This document shows, in pieces, positions 1-13,600 of a stretch of 64,000 bases of DNA. Position 1 is the stretch's first letter; every line of letters starts with the position of its first letter. The notes under the pieces are model-generated. The model made no database searches. It was not told the DNA's origin and saw only the letters and a list, made by a program, of their open reading frames with translations. The translations under genes were made by a program, and so were the position numbers. This stretch comes from Stercorarius parasiticus (Eukaryota; Chordata; Aves; Charadriiformes; Stercorariidae). The stretch is from positions 620,001 through 684,000 of the forward strand of contig VWZL01004340.1 of assembly GCA_013396915.1 (NCBI GenBank), written 5' to 3'.

Positions 1-1494
1 ATCTTTCGTGCCCACTTGAATACTTGCTTTCACTTGTTTGCCTTCACTGGGGCATAGCTGGATTTGAACCTGTGGTTGAATAGCGAAGAGGCTCCCTTGC
101 CCATGTACTAAATCAGTCCTATAGCCTTCCATCCTAAATCGTGCTTTTAAAGCTTTTGGACCCTCTGATCCAATTAGCTTACCTAAATTAATTATTAGAA
201 AGGAGCCCCAACAGAATAACCCTGACTCCCTTTTCTGCATGCATGACTTTGGGCTGAAGTCTTTACTGAGCAGCATAGAAATTCTTTGGCCGTATGTGGC
301 CATAATGCAGCTCTGGTTCTTGACCTTGTGTCAGCTGTTTGACCATGGAGACTCTGGGGGTAGGACCCCCCTCTCTCAAAGACAGTATCTTCCTGGGAGC
401 ATGCAGCAGCAGTGTGTTTCACTTTAGGACAGGAAGGGAGACCAGCTCACAGCATGCCATGGAAACATTTTACCCTTTCTCTCCCTCGCCTGCGGTGTAG
501 TGAGATTACGGAGCTACCTTAAATAAGCCCTGGCTATGACTCTTATCTTGGCCTTTGCAAACTAGCAGAAAGTTGAAGTGATGACAGCAGATAAGGTTGT
601 TCGCTTTTGAAGCTTATTGGCTGGTTCTCTGTATTTTTTTTTTCCCCTGAAAGCCAGTCATTCAGAGGTATAGCTGGCATAGACCGATCGTTACATCCTG
701 CGGAGAGCATGGAGGGGACAAGAGGGGCTGGGGTCTAGAAGGGCAGATCTTCTCTCACCAGCCGGCTTAGCTGTGTCGCTTGCCTGGGGATAAGACCTGC
801 ATAATATCGTCAGCTGTAACAAATGCGGACTCATGTTTTCCTTGACCTTTCTTCACCTTGAAGAAGAGCAAAACGGATCCTGGTTGTTAACTCCCCACCT
901 CCTCAGCTTTGGGACAGTGAGAAAAGTTCAACGTTGCTTAAGGTGGGAGTGAGGGAACTGGGACCGGTTCACAGCAGGCTTACATATTAAACCATCGTAT
1001 CAAAGGCGAGCTGCAGTCTGACAAGAAATGTAACCTGAGGAGAAAGGACACTAGTGCGTTTGAGCACGCTAAGGGATTCTTGCGTGACCTGTCACTCTTT
1101 CAGTGCTGTAGCCTGAGCAGGTCTTACTGGTTTTTGCCAAGGTGGTGGGAGCTGAATGGGGTGTGGGCTCATTTCTATTCGTCCACAGACATCTCCACAA
1201 TCTTCTTTTCTCTTTTTTAATTCCCCGCTGGATATAAATTGGAGAAATAGTGTCTGTCAAGTTGTCTGCCACCTCGGCTCAACCCGGCTGAAGCAATTTT
1301 GGAGGATACCCTTGCTGCAACCCTCTGGACGCGCTCCTACGAGGAGAAGAAGCAGCTAAAACAATTTGGCATCGTTGGTGTTGTTTGAGAAAAAACCTTT
1401 CTTTCTACTTCAGAAAGAGCTACCAGGAGGATCTCTGTGATGTCCTGATCTCCCCCCATTTGCCTTGCTGAGCATGGGGTAAAGGTGTTTGACC
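1..1494. other. Upstream sequence or intron of SLC41A3, no recognised gene
   Basis: I see no exon, RNA gene or repeat that I can support here. Open frames are short and not protein-like. A pyrimidine-rich stretch followed by CAG at about 1400-1411 could be a splice acceptor for an exon whose 5' part is untranslated, because the SLC41A3 frame has a TAA at 1480-1482. The SLC41A3 promoter and any N-terminal coding exon may lie here unrecognised or before the window. Confidence 0.5.
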
Positions 1495-1689
1495 ATGGTG
1501 GTCACCCAGTTACAACTGGAACTGTGCTTCCATGGCAAGAAGCTGAGAGGTTTCACCTGCAAGTTGACCAGGTCAGCCAGTGGATTTCTCCCAGAGACTT
1601 CATTCTCCATTGCCTCCCAGATTTTCGTGCCGTTCCTTCTGGCTGGCTTGGGCATGGTAGCTGCCGGCCTCTTGATGGATGTTGTTCAA
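1495..1689 (+). CDS. SLC41A3: SLC41A3 first recognised coding exon (start uncertain)
   Basis: This exon encodes the first membrane segment of the first MgtE-like half ([18 protein letters not shown], then GLLMDVVQ), aligning with the SIGLQV-PF-AGLG stretch of the family. It ends in phase 0 before a GTAGGT donor. Two starts are possible. The ATG at 1495 sits in an ideal ACCATGG context, five codons after an in-frame TAA at 1480. Alternatively, TTTCTCCCAG at 1585-1594 is an acceptor and the exon begins at 1595, with a preceding exon supplying the first base of the Glu codon. Family similarity begins around that Glu (ETSFSI), which favours the second model. Confidence 0.75.
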
Positions 1690-4600
1690 GTAGGTACATG
1701 TGGTTAGGCAACTGTGTAGTGAGAGGGTGGGCTAATTCGCTGACCTTGAGTATTTGTGCGTTTTTGTTTTTAATGTGTGTAGTCCTGGCAGCCAGTCAGC
1801 AGGATGGCTGTAGGCTTTTCCTGTGCTAGAGAGACGCTATCCATCTTCTTTAGATCAGTACGTGGGACGTGGGCTCCTTGTAAAGTCGGGTAGAGGCTTT
1901 CAGACAGGCTGCCTGACGCTGCCCTTGGTGTGTTGGACTGGGTGCTCCCTTTACTGGATCTAGTTAAACACTTCAGTGATGACTGCTATGGAGCAACTGG
2001 GATAAAACTGCGGCATATTACCCTATTGCATGGTATTATTTCTTTCCTTCAAAAATTGCTGATAGGGAGATCTAGGTCGGGGTTGTTATTAACTACCTGT
2101 CTCAATTAGAGGTGAGTTTATGCTTTCAGTTCTTTGCAAACAACCTAATGTAATCTTTGGTCTAGAAGGCATTTAGATACTGTGATGAGAGGCATGCCAG
2201 CACAAAAAGATTAGCATCGCCTACAAACGGAGCGCTTCTTGGACAGATTCTGAGGTGGGTGTAAATTTAGAGTAACTTACATTGACTTCCAAGGAGTGCT
2301 GCTGGATTTACACTGTTGTGCCCATAACCAGAATCTGTCCCATCTGTCTTTCCTTTGTACCAGTGGCACAAATAGAAATGCAAAATTTGATCTAGTTTGG
2401 GCATCGCATGCCAGTGGATTTACAAATCAAAAGGCTGGCAGAGTTTCCCAAGGATATATCCTACACTCTGAGCACACTGGAGTACATTGGATTCTCTGGC
2501 ATTAGTACCATAGCAGGAGCTAAATATGGATACTTGAGTGTTTGGGAAGACAATACGTTGCTGTTTGTTCTTGCATTGGAAGAAACAAAGAAGTCAGAGA
2601 AGTGGAACTAAAGGGAATATGAGGAATATCAAAGAAGGGTTAAGTGGGGTGGCACACACTGTTGCTATGCTGTGTTTGTCCTCTCCACCTTGTGCTGTGC
2701 TTAGGCACAGACCTGTCTTGCAGCATTACAGAAGTTCTCAAACTACCCAAGATGTTACGTTAACAGTTAGCAGTTGTCTCAGAGAAGGATAAAGACATAG
2801 TACATACCCACTTCGTACCCTTGGCAGGTGAATAGGTCTTTGTCTTTGTCTAAAAGAAATGGAATGCACTTGCTAAGAACTGGGTTCTGTTCAAAATTAG
2901 TATCTGTATCCAAATTAATAGAAAACATAAGCCATGTATACCTACATTGTGCGTGTCCTTTAAATACCAGAGTGCAGTCTACTTTGTGTATTTGTTCGCT
3001 AGACTCTTAGAAGTGGGGTCATGCATGAAGCACAATAATAGAAAGTGTATTTTTTTGGTGAAGGTGTTTCAACTGTGTTGAAATGGAAGCCTTCAGTCAG
3101 TGGGTTCAGCTCCCAGAGGAGGGAGCTAGTGCATTGAGAGTCACAACTGGCATCGGAGAGATGTTAGTGAGGTAAGCTGCCATGGTATCAACAACCCCAT
3201 ATTTAAAAACAAAACCAGTAGCTGGGAAAATCCAGAGATTTTAGCCTTTAAAGGTTTGGATTATTCTTCGGTGCCTTTTTTGTCTTTGAGCTGCTTATTT
3301 TCAGCTTTTCTTCCTGCAAGTGTGAGAGCTAGAAACTCGCTGTGCTGTCCAACTAAATCCTGAGACTAAGTTTGTTTGCTTGAGGCCAGGTACCATAAGA
3401 CTCAAATTGATAATCATGAGGGCTCACACTACTGAAAGTACAGGTTTTTCTAGTCCAGGAGTCTGTGACTTGACCATTTTTCAGGGGACGGTCTGGCTGG
3501 GGAATGCTTTGCCCTATTTGCAAAACATTCTTAGGAAACTCCATGTCTGCCTTTGACAGGTAGATATATGGGCAAGCTCAAGGATGGTATCTAGAGCATA
3601 CGTATGAGTTTAATGGCACTGCCCCTGTTTTGTTACATACGAAGTTTCTTGAAATAATGTGGTTCTGTGCAGGGAGTCCAGCTGGCTCTCTTGTTTGCAG
3701 GGCTGATGTTTTTGTAAAGAGGAGAACAAAGTGGAAATTGCTTTTTTGTGTCATATCAAACTTTTCAGGATTTTAGCAGTTTCTGATCTGTCCAGGGATG
3801 GAACCAAGACCTGTTCACGTTACTGGTAAAAAAAAAAAAAATCAACAAGAGAAATTTGTTAAGCCCAGTTGATTTCAAGGCTCAAACCTGGCACTCTCAT
3901 ACTGTACTGTAAAGATGCCTGAAGAAATAGCCATTTGCCATTTCTCTTCTTGGTTGTGCAGATGATGCAGTCTCTGTGCAGGGCCGGTAGCATGGCATGG
4001 GTCTTTTCTTGCTGGACGTTTCCGCCTCTGCTCCAGTGATCCTTGGCCAGCTGGTTGATCCGGATTCCAGGCTGGCTGGCATTGCTGGAGACCTTGCAGG
4101 GCCCTGCCAGTGTTTGGCCCCCTCTTTTACAGTAAGGTGAAGAATCAGATTGAAGCTGGACAATCACATTTCGAACTAGAGAATTCAGTAGGAAAACTTC
4201 CCTTTCATTCTCCTTTTCCACACCACCACAGTGGGACGCAGTCCAAATAAAAGTCACAGACGTTAAGATATCCCTGTCCTTTGTTGATAAAAGCCCATGA
4301 GATGATTAGCATTGAAAAGGATTTTGAACTGGCTTGCATTTTAGCGTACGGGATCTTTTGATCTTTCTGTTGACTCGCTCAAGGCAGTAGAAGACCTCTG
4401 AGGTTTCTTAGCTGCTGCCATGGGAGGATGTGTGCCCTGGAGAGGTAACAGGACGTGATTGGGACTGTGAGGACAGTGTAAGGAGGGACAGCAGGGCTAG
4501 ACTGCAGCTGGGGGGACTGTCTCAGTACATCATAGCCTCTCTTCCTCTATGGGATCCCATGAGCAGATCCAACTGGCATGGGGACCGGCCGCAGTGGATC

Positions 4601-7600
4601 ATGGGGTAACCAAGTTTCTTCAGAGCTGAGCTTTAGGGCTGTAACTCAGTTATGGGGATGTGAAGCAGGAAAGAGTCTCTTTCTGGCTCAGTGTCCCTGT
4701 GTGGGTCCTGGCTCAGTGTCTTTGCAGTGCTGCAGGGAATGTTTCTGTTCCTTCTAGGCCAGTTTTCATCTCGAAGGACAGAGGTGCTTCCTAGACTTAA
4801 TCCATCTGTCTTCATTCAGGCAGCTCCTTTGCCTGCACAGCCCTAACCTGCCGCATTCACCTGCTCCTCCAGCTGACAGTCCTGCAAGGCGATGCACAGG
4901 GATCATCTATTTATTCTGTATTTCTGCAGTCTCTAACACAATGGAGTCCTGGCTACTGTGGCATAAATCATTATGTCCTCAGGCTCTTGGTGAGTCACTA
5001 ATGAGACTCAAATGGAGGCAATTAAGTCCTTTTTTTTTTTATTAGTACAGTTGTGTGATTCTTTATTAATTGCTCAAAGCCTTTCAGTGTAATTACGTGT
5101 AAGGCAGAGTCCCAAAAAATCGTACCTTGCATCCTGAAACTTCTGTTATGATGGCTTGAGACCTGCAAAATTCATCATGAATACAAAGATTGGAGCTTAC
5201 GTTGATGTAACCAAGTCATCTTTCCCAAAGGTGACTGCACAGAAAAATACACACCGTTATGTTTTTCTGTTGCTTTTTATTTATATGTCTTTTTATGTGC
5301 AAAATATGCAAGGTCTTAAATATGAATGTCTGCACGCCTGTGTGTTTTAGATGACTGGGTTTTTTTACATTGTGACTATGAAGTCTGTTTTTTCTCCTCT
5401 TTCTTTTGAAGGTGTCAAAGATGTGTTTGGATCTTTATTCTTAGTTAAAGAGAGAGAAGAGAGGGGGATTTGAATCTTTAAAAGAGATGTCCGCCTCTAG
5501 CTTTTCTCAGGTATTTAAGTTCCTTCTTAACAAATTCAAACAAAATTGTAGTGTGTCAACTAAGGTGACTATTCTCATGTTGTCTATTATTTACTCAACA
5601 GTAACTTACTTTTAACATTTTGAAACGTGCCTGTTTCCAGGTCACCACTGCCAGGAAACGTGCCTTTTTATTTTGATGGTAATGTTTTGCCTGTTATCTG
5701 CTCCTCTAAGCAGTGTCTTGCACCATGTGCTCAGGGCTGGCTCAGCCCCACTTTCCTTCATCCTGACTCAGGAGGAAGCTGTGAGCTCTTCCCAGCAGAC
5801 AGCCACACCACTGACTTCCCGCAGCTTCCCATGGCACAACCAGAGCAAAACACCGAGCTGTCACACCCTGTACGTATTTCCCAACAGGCTGACGGCTGAA
5901 CTTGTTGACATTTACCGAGTCTGTCCAACCTCCTGGATTTACAGGTTTATAGAGTCCCAATGGATGTGGAGAAGGTGGGCGAGGATCTGTTATTCGTTTT
6001 GTCCTCTAGTGGCAGAATTTGGGACAATTATATGATACTAGCCAGTGACAAGTTAGAATTAATGAACAAATTGATCCTTCACATGATGTGTAGCTAAACT
6101 ATGGAAAATTTTGCCACAGGATGGTACACGGGTTGGAGGGGGGAGATTGGATGAGTACCTGAAAGAGAAATCCTTTGAACACTGCTAAGTGTGCAGAAAT
6201 GCCTCCCTACCCCAGTTCACTACCCTGTGGCGGGTGCTTGTAGGCTGGAACATACACAGGAGAATTACCCTGTCTACTTGTCATGTTTGTAGGTTCTTGT
6301 TTTATACATCTGAAGTTGACTGCTGGTGTAGATAAGGCTAGGTTAGATGGACCTTTGGTCTGACTCCTTGAAGCTGCTGTTTTTTTCTTGTATTCTGCTC
6401 TTAGATGTCAGACTAGTTGGTTTTACTTCATGGTGAGCTGCTCCGTTCTGTGATTTCATCCTGATGTGAGCCTCCCTGGCTACTGTGGGACTTTGCCAAC
6501 ATCCTTGAATGCAAAGGGGCTGAATGAATTATGTTCCAAGGCACTGTACAGTAGATAGATTAGAGAAGACATGTTAATCAACAACGTTTCTTAAGGTTTC
6601 AGATCATTTCTAGTGTTGCAGCTGATTGAATAGCTTTGTAGAGTTCAGCTTCAGAGGAGCAATGATAATCAAGATATTGGCCCAGCAGTTCGGGCTTATT
6701 GGATATCTTAATTCAAAATCCTTTTTCCAGCTGTGCTGGGACTGTGCTTGGTAATGGGAAGATTTAGGAACTGCCTGTGGAGAAGAGAGACAAAAATCTC
6801 CTTCCCTCCCACCACCAGTCTTAGATGCTTCGTTAGAAGTTTGGTAAAAAAAGACAGACAAAACTTTTTGTTGTTAGATCATTTCCAGATCTTTGTGTTT
6901 GTTCTTATGAGTCTGGATAGCAATAGGCGTTCCTGTATCTAGTGTCAGTACAAAGGATGGAGGGCACGCTGTATTTCATTTGGCTTGTGAACCCTAATTA
7001 TTTTTCATGTTGTTCTTGGCTAATGCTAAAGGCACAGTTTAATTTGTGGCTTTCCAAAATCTTCTCCTGCCCTCAGGAAGAAAGTTCCTTCCCTGTGCTT
7101 TGCTGTCCATGAGATCTGAAAGAATATTGCAAGCTAAAAATTCCTTTCTTCACTCCCAAAAGGCAACCAGCCCAGGGCACCATCTGCCCCCATGTGCATA
7201 GCAGATACCTGTAGAGCAGGTGGTGAGATGGGAACCCACTCCCCTTTGAAGCAACAGCATTGGACTAGTCAGCATTACAAACTAAGGTTGTTGCCTTTGT
7301 TTTCTTCCAGCACTGGGACGTGTTTCGGACAATCACGGAAGTTTTTATCCTGGTTCCTGCCTTGGTTGGCCTGAAGGGTAATCTTGAGATGACGCTGGCG
7401 TCCAGGCTCTCTACTGCTGTGAGTGTTAACAAGGTGGTGGTGGTGTAGGGAAGGGGGGCGGGGGGGGAATAGCAGGAGACATCAGGAGATTCTGCTTTTA
7501 TATAACCACATTGTGTGTGTATGAGACATGCCCTTTTCTGCTAAGTAGAAACTAGTGGGGTGCGAGTGTTAAAATAATGTGTTTGCCCTCATTTTGTAAC

Positions 7601-10600
7601 TGGAACAGAGAATTTCCATCTGTACTTTGAAGGTGAATTAATCCCTGGGTGGCCAGTTGCTGATATTTGGGGCCCTATGACACACGAGGGAGACAAAGCC
7701 AGGGCTCCACAGCTGTCAGCTTCAGTATTGGATTGCGTTTCTGTGGGTATTGACCCTTGAGAGACCCAGGGCTTCCCAGAAATCCTACCCTGGGGGAAGC
7801 AGGCTGAGGCCTTTTGGGACCTGCAGTAGCTTTTGCTCTGGATTTGATCTCTCCTATCTCTCTAAGCAGTTCTGTATACTTTGGTCTGTTTGTATTGTAT
7901 GTCTTGAGAGAAATTGGTGCTTAACACAGCCATTTACGGGGAACGAAAGAGGAAAAATGGTCTAATTTGTTCAGCTTTTGATGTGTGCGGAATGTGGCGG
8001 ATGTGCCCACTCCACCTTTAGCTGGATGTTCTGTAATGCCTCTGTATCTCCATGTGAGCTTCTGATACCCCTGGGACACTGGGCTGGAGGATGATGGAGG
8101 TGTGTCAAGAAGTGCAGGGAAGGCTAGGAGATGCCGACCCGCGCTTGCCCCTCTCTGACTTTAGCCGCCCCTTTCCCACAGGAACCAGGTGAAACTGCCT
8201 TCAGCAGCCACCTGTGCCGCAGAAACAGGTTTTCAGAATGTCTCTCTTGGCTCCTAGGCTAACACTGGACAGATGGATGATGCCCAGAAGCAATGGAAAA
8301 TGGCCACCTGCAATTTAGCCCTTATCCAGGTGAGTCACTTCAGCTGGGAGAGGAAAAAGGCTCCTGGTGTGCTGCAGCCCAGCAGCATCTGTTCCCAGCG
8401 GTGCTGAGCCTGGTGCTGTTGATTTGGGGCAGGTATTCTCAACAGAGCTAAGCAGCGCCCAGGACTTGCCCTCCAATAAAGCTCTGTGTGGCCCCAGAGC
8501 TTGTAGTTTAGCTGCAAGACACATCTAGGCATTCATTACCTTTGTGGACAAACGGAAATGATGAAAAAACCGCTCCATTTGCAGGGGGAGCTGCAGCACA
8601 ATCCCTGTTTGACAACAGGCCCTAGATAAAGCCTGTCATTTACTGGCAGTGTTTGGGAATCGGCCTTGGGGAGTAGGGAAGAGATGGGAGAAATGTGACT
8701 CTTGTAGCTCTTTCTGCTTGTTAAAATCCAGCAACCAGCCTAGAGATTGCACATGGCAAGGCCACAGGGCTTGCAACATGTGTCTGTGTGCTTTCCCTTA
8801 TCTCCTTCCACAGCTTTTCAGCTTGCTAGGAGAGCTGTGTTGATCGGGAGCCCATTTTTGTGTTGACCAGGGCTATTCCTTTGCTGATGGACTCATTGCC
8901 CTTTGCTGAAAAGTTATCTGCCCTTTGCAGGCATCCAGAGTTTTTCTCCAAACTTTGTCAGGATTTTTTTTTTAATGTAGTGGAGCCTTACGGGGATGCT
9001 GCGTAAATACATAAGCAATCAGCATCTCTGCAAGGCTTAGCTGCATGGAAATGCTGTGGTTGCGTGGAGCCAGGACTGCTTGGGAGCAGATGTGGATGAT
9101 TTGTCACCAGCTGTCTTTTGGCCCCCAGGTCCAGGCCACCGTGGTGGGACTTCTGGCTGCTGTTGCTGCTGTGATCCTGGGAGCCATCTCCAAGGGCTCT
9201 GTGGAGCTGAGCCAGGCTGCCGTGCTGTGTGCCAGCAGTGTGACCACAGCCTTCATAGCTGCACTTTCTCTCGGTGAGTCGTTTTGGTTCCTCGGATCAA
9301 ATATGCAGCACTCAGGTGTGGGGGAAAAAATCTGTCCCTTCTGCCAGGGAGGCCCAGCTGACATCCCTTTGGTCTGGCACAGGGGGGAGGATTCAGAGAG
9401 CATCAGTCCTGTGTCTGCTGCTTTCACCCCCTCTGCATCCTGCCTTTGCTTCTCTTCTCCCAGGATCTGTTGTTTGCTCGGTTCTTGGCACCCACAGCAG
9501 CAGTAAAAATGTCCCGCTTCACCTGACACACAAGAAATGCCACATGCTATGTGTGGGTGGACACACAGGTGCACACACTTTCTCCATGTGTCTAGGGTGA
9601 CATGTTAGCCATCTACACTGTCCCTTTCCTAGTGGAGAAGGAACTAATGCCTTGCACAAAGCAGGGTAATGAGAGTCTGTTAGCAGTAAACTCCAGACCG
9701 CACTCGAGGTGGACTTGAGTCACCCAATACCCTGCAGAGGATTGTGGCCGGCCCTGTGGCTTTCCCGCTTTGAGCTCCAAGCCAGACGGTCCACTCCCCT
9801 GACTATTCCCCTTGCAAGGGAAATGTGATGGCGTGGATGGGTAGGAGCTGCTCTGTGTCGCCTGAAGATGATCAGTTTGTAGGTCTGCCATACGAGGGCA
9901 GCATGATACCCTGAATAGAGGGAGCTGGCAGAGTTGGATACAGCAAGTTTTCTAAATGAAAGGGACAAGTTAGAGCAAGTGCGTATCCTGAAGCTGGAGT
10001 CAAAGGGTGATTGTAGATGCCTTTGATGAAAAACATGGGATGAGGCAGTTGTTAAAAGAGAAAAACAGCAGCCCAGCTTTCATTAAACTCTTCCCCTCAA
10101 TCTCCCTGCTCGGTGTGATACAGAGAGGCTTTGCTGCTGTACCATCGCAGGCTTTCAGCTAGCATTAGTTTCTTCCCTGGACATGGTCACAGGCGGCCTG
10201 TGTGTGGGTGTGCACGACGGGAAGCTGCTATTTTTAAGACCAGGGAGGGAAGCAGCATGAACTGTGCTGTGGGGAGGGGAGTGTGGGTGTCTGGGAGGGC
10301 TTTTGCATAGAATGCCATGGTGTGTGAGGATGTGTTTCTGTATAAGGCATGTTGTTTCAGGGAAGGTGGACATGTGGCATTTCCTAAGGGAGAGCCAATG
10401 CTCCTGTTTGCATTCAGCTTTGGTGGGCTTGTGCAAACACCCACAGAGAGGTTGTGAGCTGGAGAGAACCACCATTTCTCAGTCTTCCTTTGATGCATCC
10501 TGTCAGCCACAGAAGGACTTCGCAGAGTTGAAATGTGTCTTGTCTCAAGTCTGCTCTTGCTAGTCACACAGCAGTGGAGGCTGGCCAGGCAGGGTTTATT

Positions 10601-13600
10601 CCAGGTGGCTTTTCCACAGGCCTGTGAGAGATCTGATGGCTGAGGGATTCCCACATGTTCATCAGGGTTTGTGGTTTGTGCTCATTAATTTACCTGGGCA
10701 AGCAAAACTTCTGTCCTGTCCGACAATGCTGAAAAGCAGCTGAATTTTCCAGGTGCAGCTGAGAGGACAGGGGAAGAGAAGTGATGTGGGCCCCTTGACT
10801 CCGGAGCTGCTCACAGCATCACCATCCACCCAGTTCAAATTAAAGGAGCCCCAAAGACTCTGGGACACAAGGGGTCAGTCTGATGGCTGGGCTGAAAGGC
10901 TCATTCAGGCTACTGTAAGGAAGCTCTTTGCTCCTTGGTGGTTCAAACTCAGAGAAATTTTGGTCTAATATGGAAAATATCTTTGTGCTGTGGAATCCAG
11001 AGCAGGGGACGGCACCAGGAGGCTGCCGCATGCCTGCTGCGTGCTTATCTATCAGTGTGCTTCGTGCATGGTCCTGCTTCAAGGCAGCAAAGATTAAGCT
11101 GCTCAGGAGGGGAGCTTCTACATTTGGGCTGCCTGCTGGTATCTCCTTTGATCCCTGGAATTTGCTTGTGTGCCTGTGGGCCTTTGGGCAGAGTCATGCC
11201 CTTCGGGTTGGTGAAAGCAAGAGGACAAATTCCTGGGGATGTCCAATCTCCAGCTGCGTGGTACTGCGACAGGCAATCTGCTTCTCGCTTTTCCTAGACC
11301 CCGCGTCCCTCTGGGAACCAGAACAGCAGCTCTGGGGTGAAACGCGGCAGGATACATTCTCTGATGCCTGCTCTGTGTCTTTTCTAGGTCTGGTGATGAT
11401 TGGTGTGATCATCGGAGCAAGGAAAGTTGGGATCAATCCAGACAATGTCGCCACACCCATAGCAGCAAGCCTTGGAGACTTGATAACCCTTTCCCTGCTG
11501 GCGGGAATCAGCAGTACGCTCTTCAAATACATAGGTACAGTGTTAGCAGGGATTTGCAGCTCAGCAAGGGAGGGATGAATCCTTGTGAAATTATTGCAGG
11601 GCGCTTACCCATTTCTGGGATGTTTCAGAATGGAGGCTGTCGTGCCACTGTGGTAGAAAAATGACCAAAGAGGCTTTTTCCAGCTTCTCTTTTAGTAGCA
11701 AACTGGAAGGCAGAGCCTAAGAAACACAACTGGGATTTGTCAAAGAAATGACCAACATATATTGCATAGTCTTGGAACAGAAGGTTGACATATGTGACAC
11801 TGACTCTGTTCCTGCATCTGTCGTTAGCCAAGCATAACTACTTCCTGTGCATGGGTAACAGCAGGTCCTTCCTCACAAAGCTATTTCAGGGTTTTGGCAT
11901 TTGTAAAATATTCTTGTGTCTTCTGATGTGGAGAGTTGTGGATGAACAAGATATTATCATCTGGGAGGGAGGGAGGGAGGCAGTGCTGCATTGTTTCATG
12001 CTCATGGGACTCTGAGTAGGAGTTGTGGCTATGGGGTTAGCTGTGCTGCTGGTTGGCAAAGACGGGCACCTGTTGACACTGAAAAGCTCAAAACATGTTG
12101 CAACTTGGTGATATATGCCTGACTGTCGCTAGTAAAGTGCTAGCCTATTTACCATGAGCCTAACCTAGAACAGAAACAGGAAAATAAAAAGATCCAGTAA
12201 ACTCAATACCATTTGAAACCCAAACTGTTGCTTCAGACTGCGAGCAAAAGCAGCAAGGCAGCTGTTCTCAGTTTGCATAACTCATTCCATATGCCAGCAA
12301 GTGAGGAGCGAAAGAACACACGTTGCAGGGAGAGGCCCATGAATCGCTTCCATCCAGTCCTCCTTGAGCTTCAGAGGTCCATTTTTTTGACTAGGCTTTT
12401 TCCATGACGCCATCACACCTGCCTCTGTAAAGCTAGTTTGTCTTTCAGTTGCTACACCTCTGATAATATCTCCCAGGGAGCACACGGCAGAACAAAATGA
12501 TAACCTCTATGACCAGAGCGCATTTGTGATGTTTTCAGAGTTGTTTAAATAGCCTCTTGAGATGGAAAATACTCAGCACGCAGACACCTAGTTATTGGGA
12601 GCATGAAGTGAAGCAGGGAGGAGGAAGGCACTGTTGATGGTGGTTGAATAAATCCATTTCCCTCCCCAGTGTGTAGTAAGGGACAGGTCGTGCTGTGATG
12701 ACAACTGGGTCCTACCAAAATGTATCCTTCAAAAATACCGGTGAGTCTGTCAAGTTTGGAGTGCTATGTGCCATTTGTTGCAGCACCATTCCCTTCTGCA
12801 GAACACTCTTTTGCCAATGAAGATTTTCAATTTTTTAAAAATCAACCCTGGTCTTTCCCAGTCCTGCGTTGTGGAGATACTTTATGCCAAAGGATTGCAG
12901 CTTGCTTATGGTCTGTATGCGAGAGAATGTGGCAGAACTGGAACGTGGAGGCTGAAGTCCATTCATCCTACCAGGATTCTTTCTGTGGGCTTTGATAAAG
13001 TTTGATACACTCCGGTGCTCTATGCCTGCGTTATTTAAGAAGGAACTAATTGCCCGAAACCACGAGGAGTTGGAGGTAGGAGATCTAGGAGAGCAGCTAA
13101 GTCTGTCATACAACCCATCTGTCCTAAGTGACTCCAGGTGGTAAAGTGGACTGACAAAACAGCAGCTATTTACACCCCAGAAGCGATTGCATTTCAGTGC
13201 CGACTAAAGCCCCATGTAAAGAGTGCACCTCTTTGTGTAAGAGCCCTTGATTCATGGAAGATATCACTGCATCAATGCTATCTCATCCAGGTAGCCCAAG
13301 GCCCTGGCAATGTCATTTTGAAAAATGCACACTTTGAGCCTGCTTTGTCTCCCAGATTACCTGCAAAATCTGCATTATAACCCGCTGGCTTTGGCCCCAA
13401 CACAGAGACCAGATGGAGAGCTTTGTTGAAGAAGGATTTTTATATCAAAAGGATTGGCATTGTCCCCATTGCTTGAAGGTGTTTCTCATGCTTCTGAGTC
13501 ATATTTATTTTCTTTTAGTGCTGCGCATCTACTTACTTTTTAATTCCTTCGCTTCTAAAGGTCACTTCAAGGTTATGCCCCTACTGAATGGAAAAAGCAC

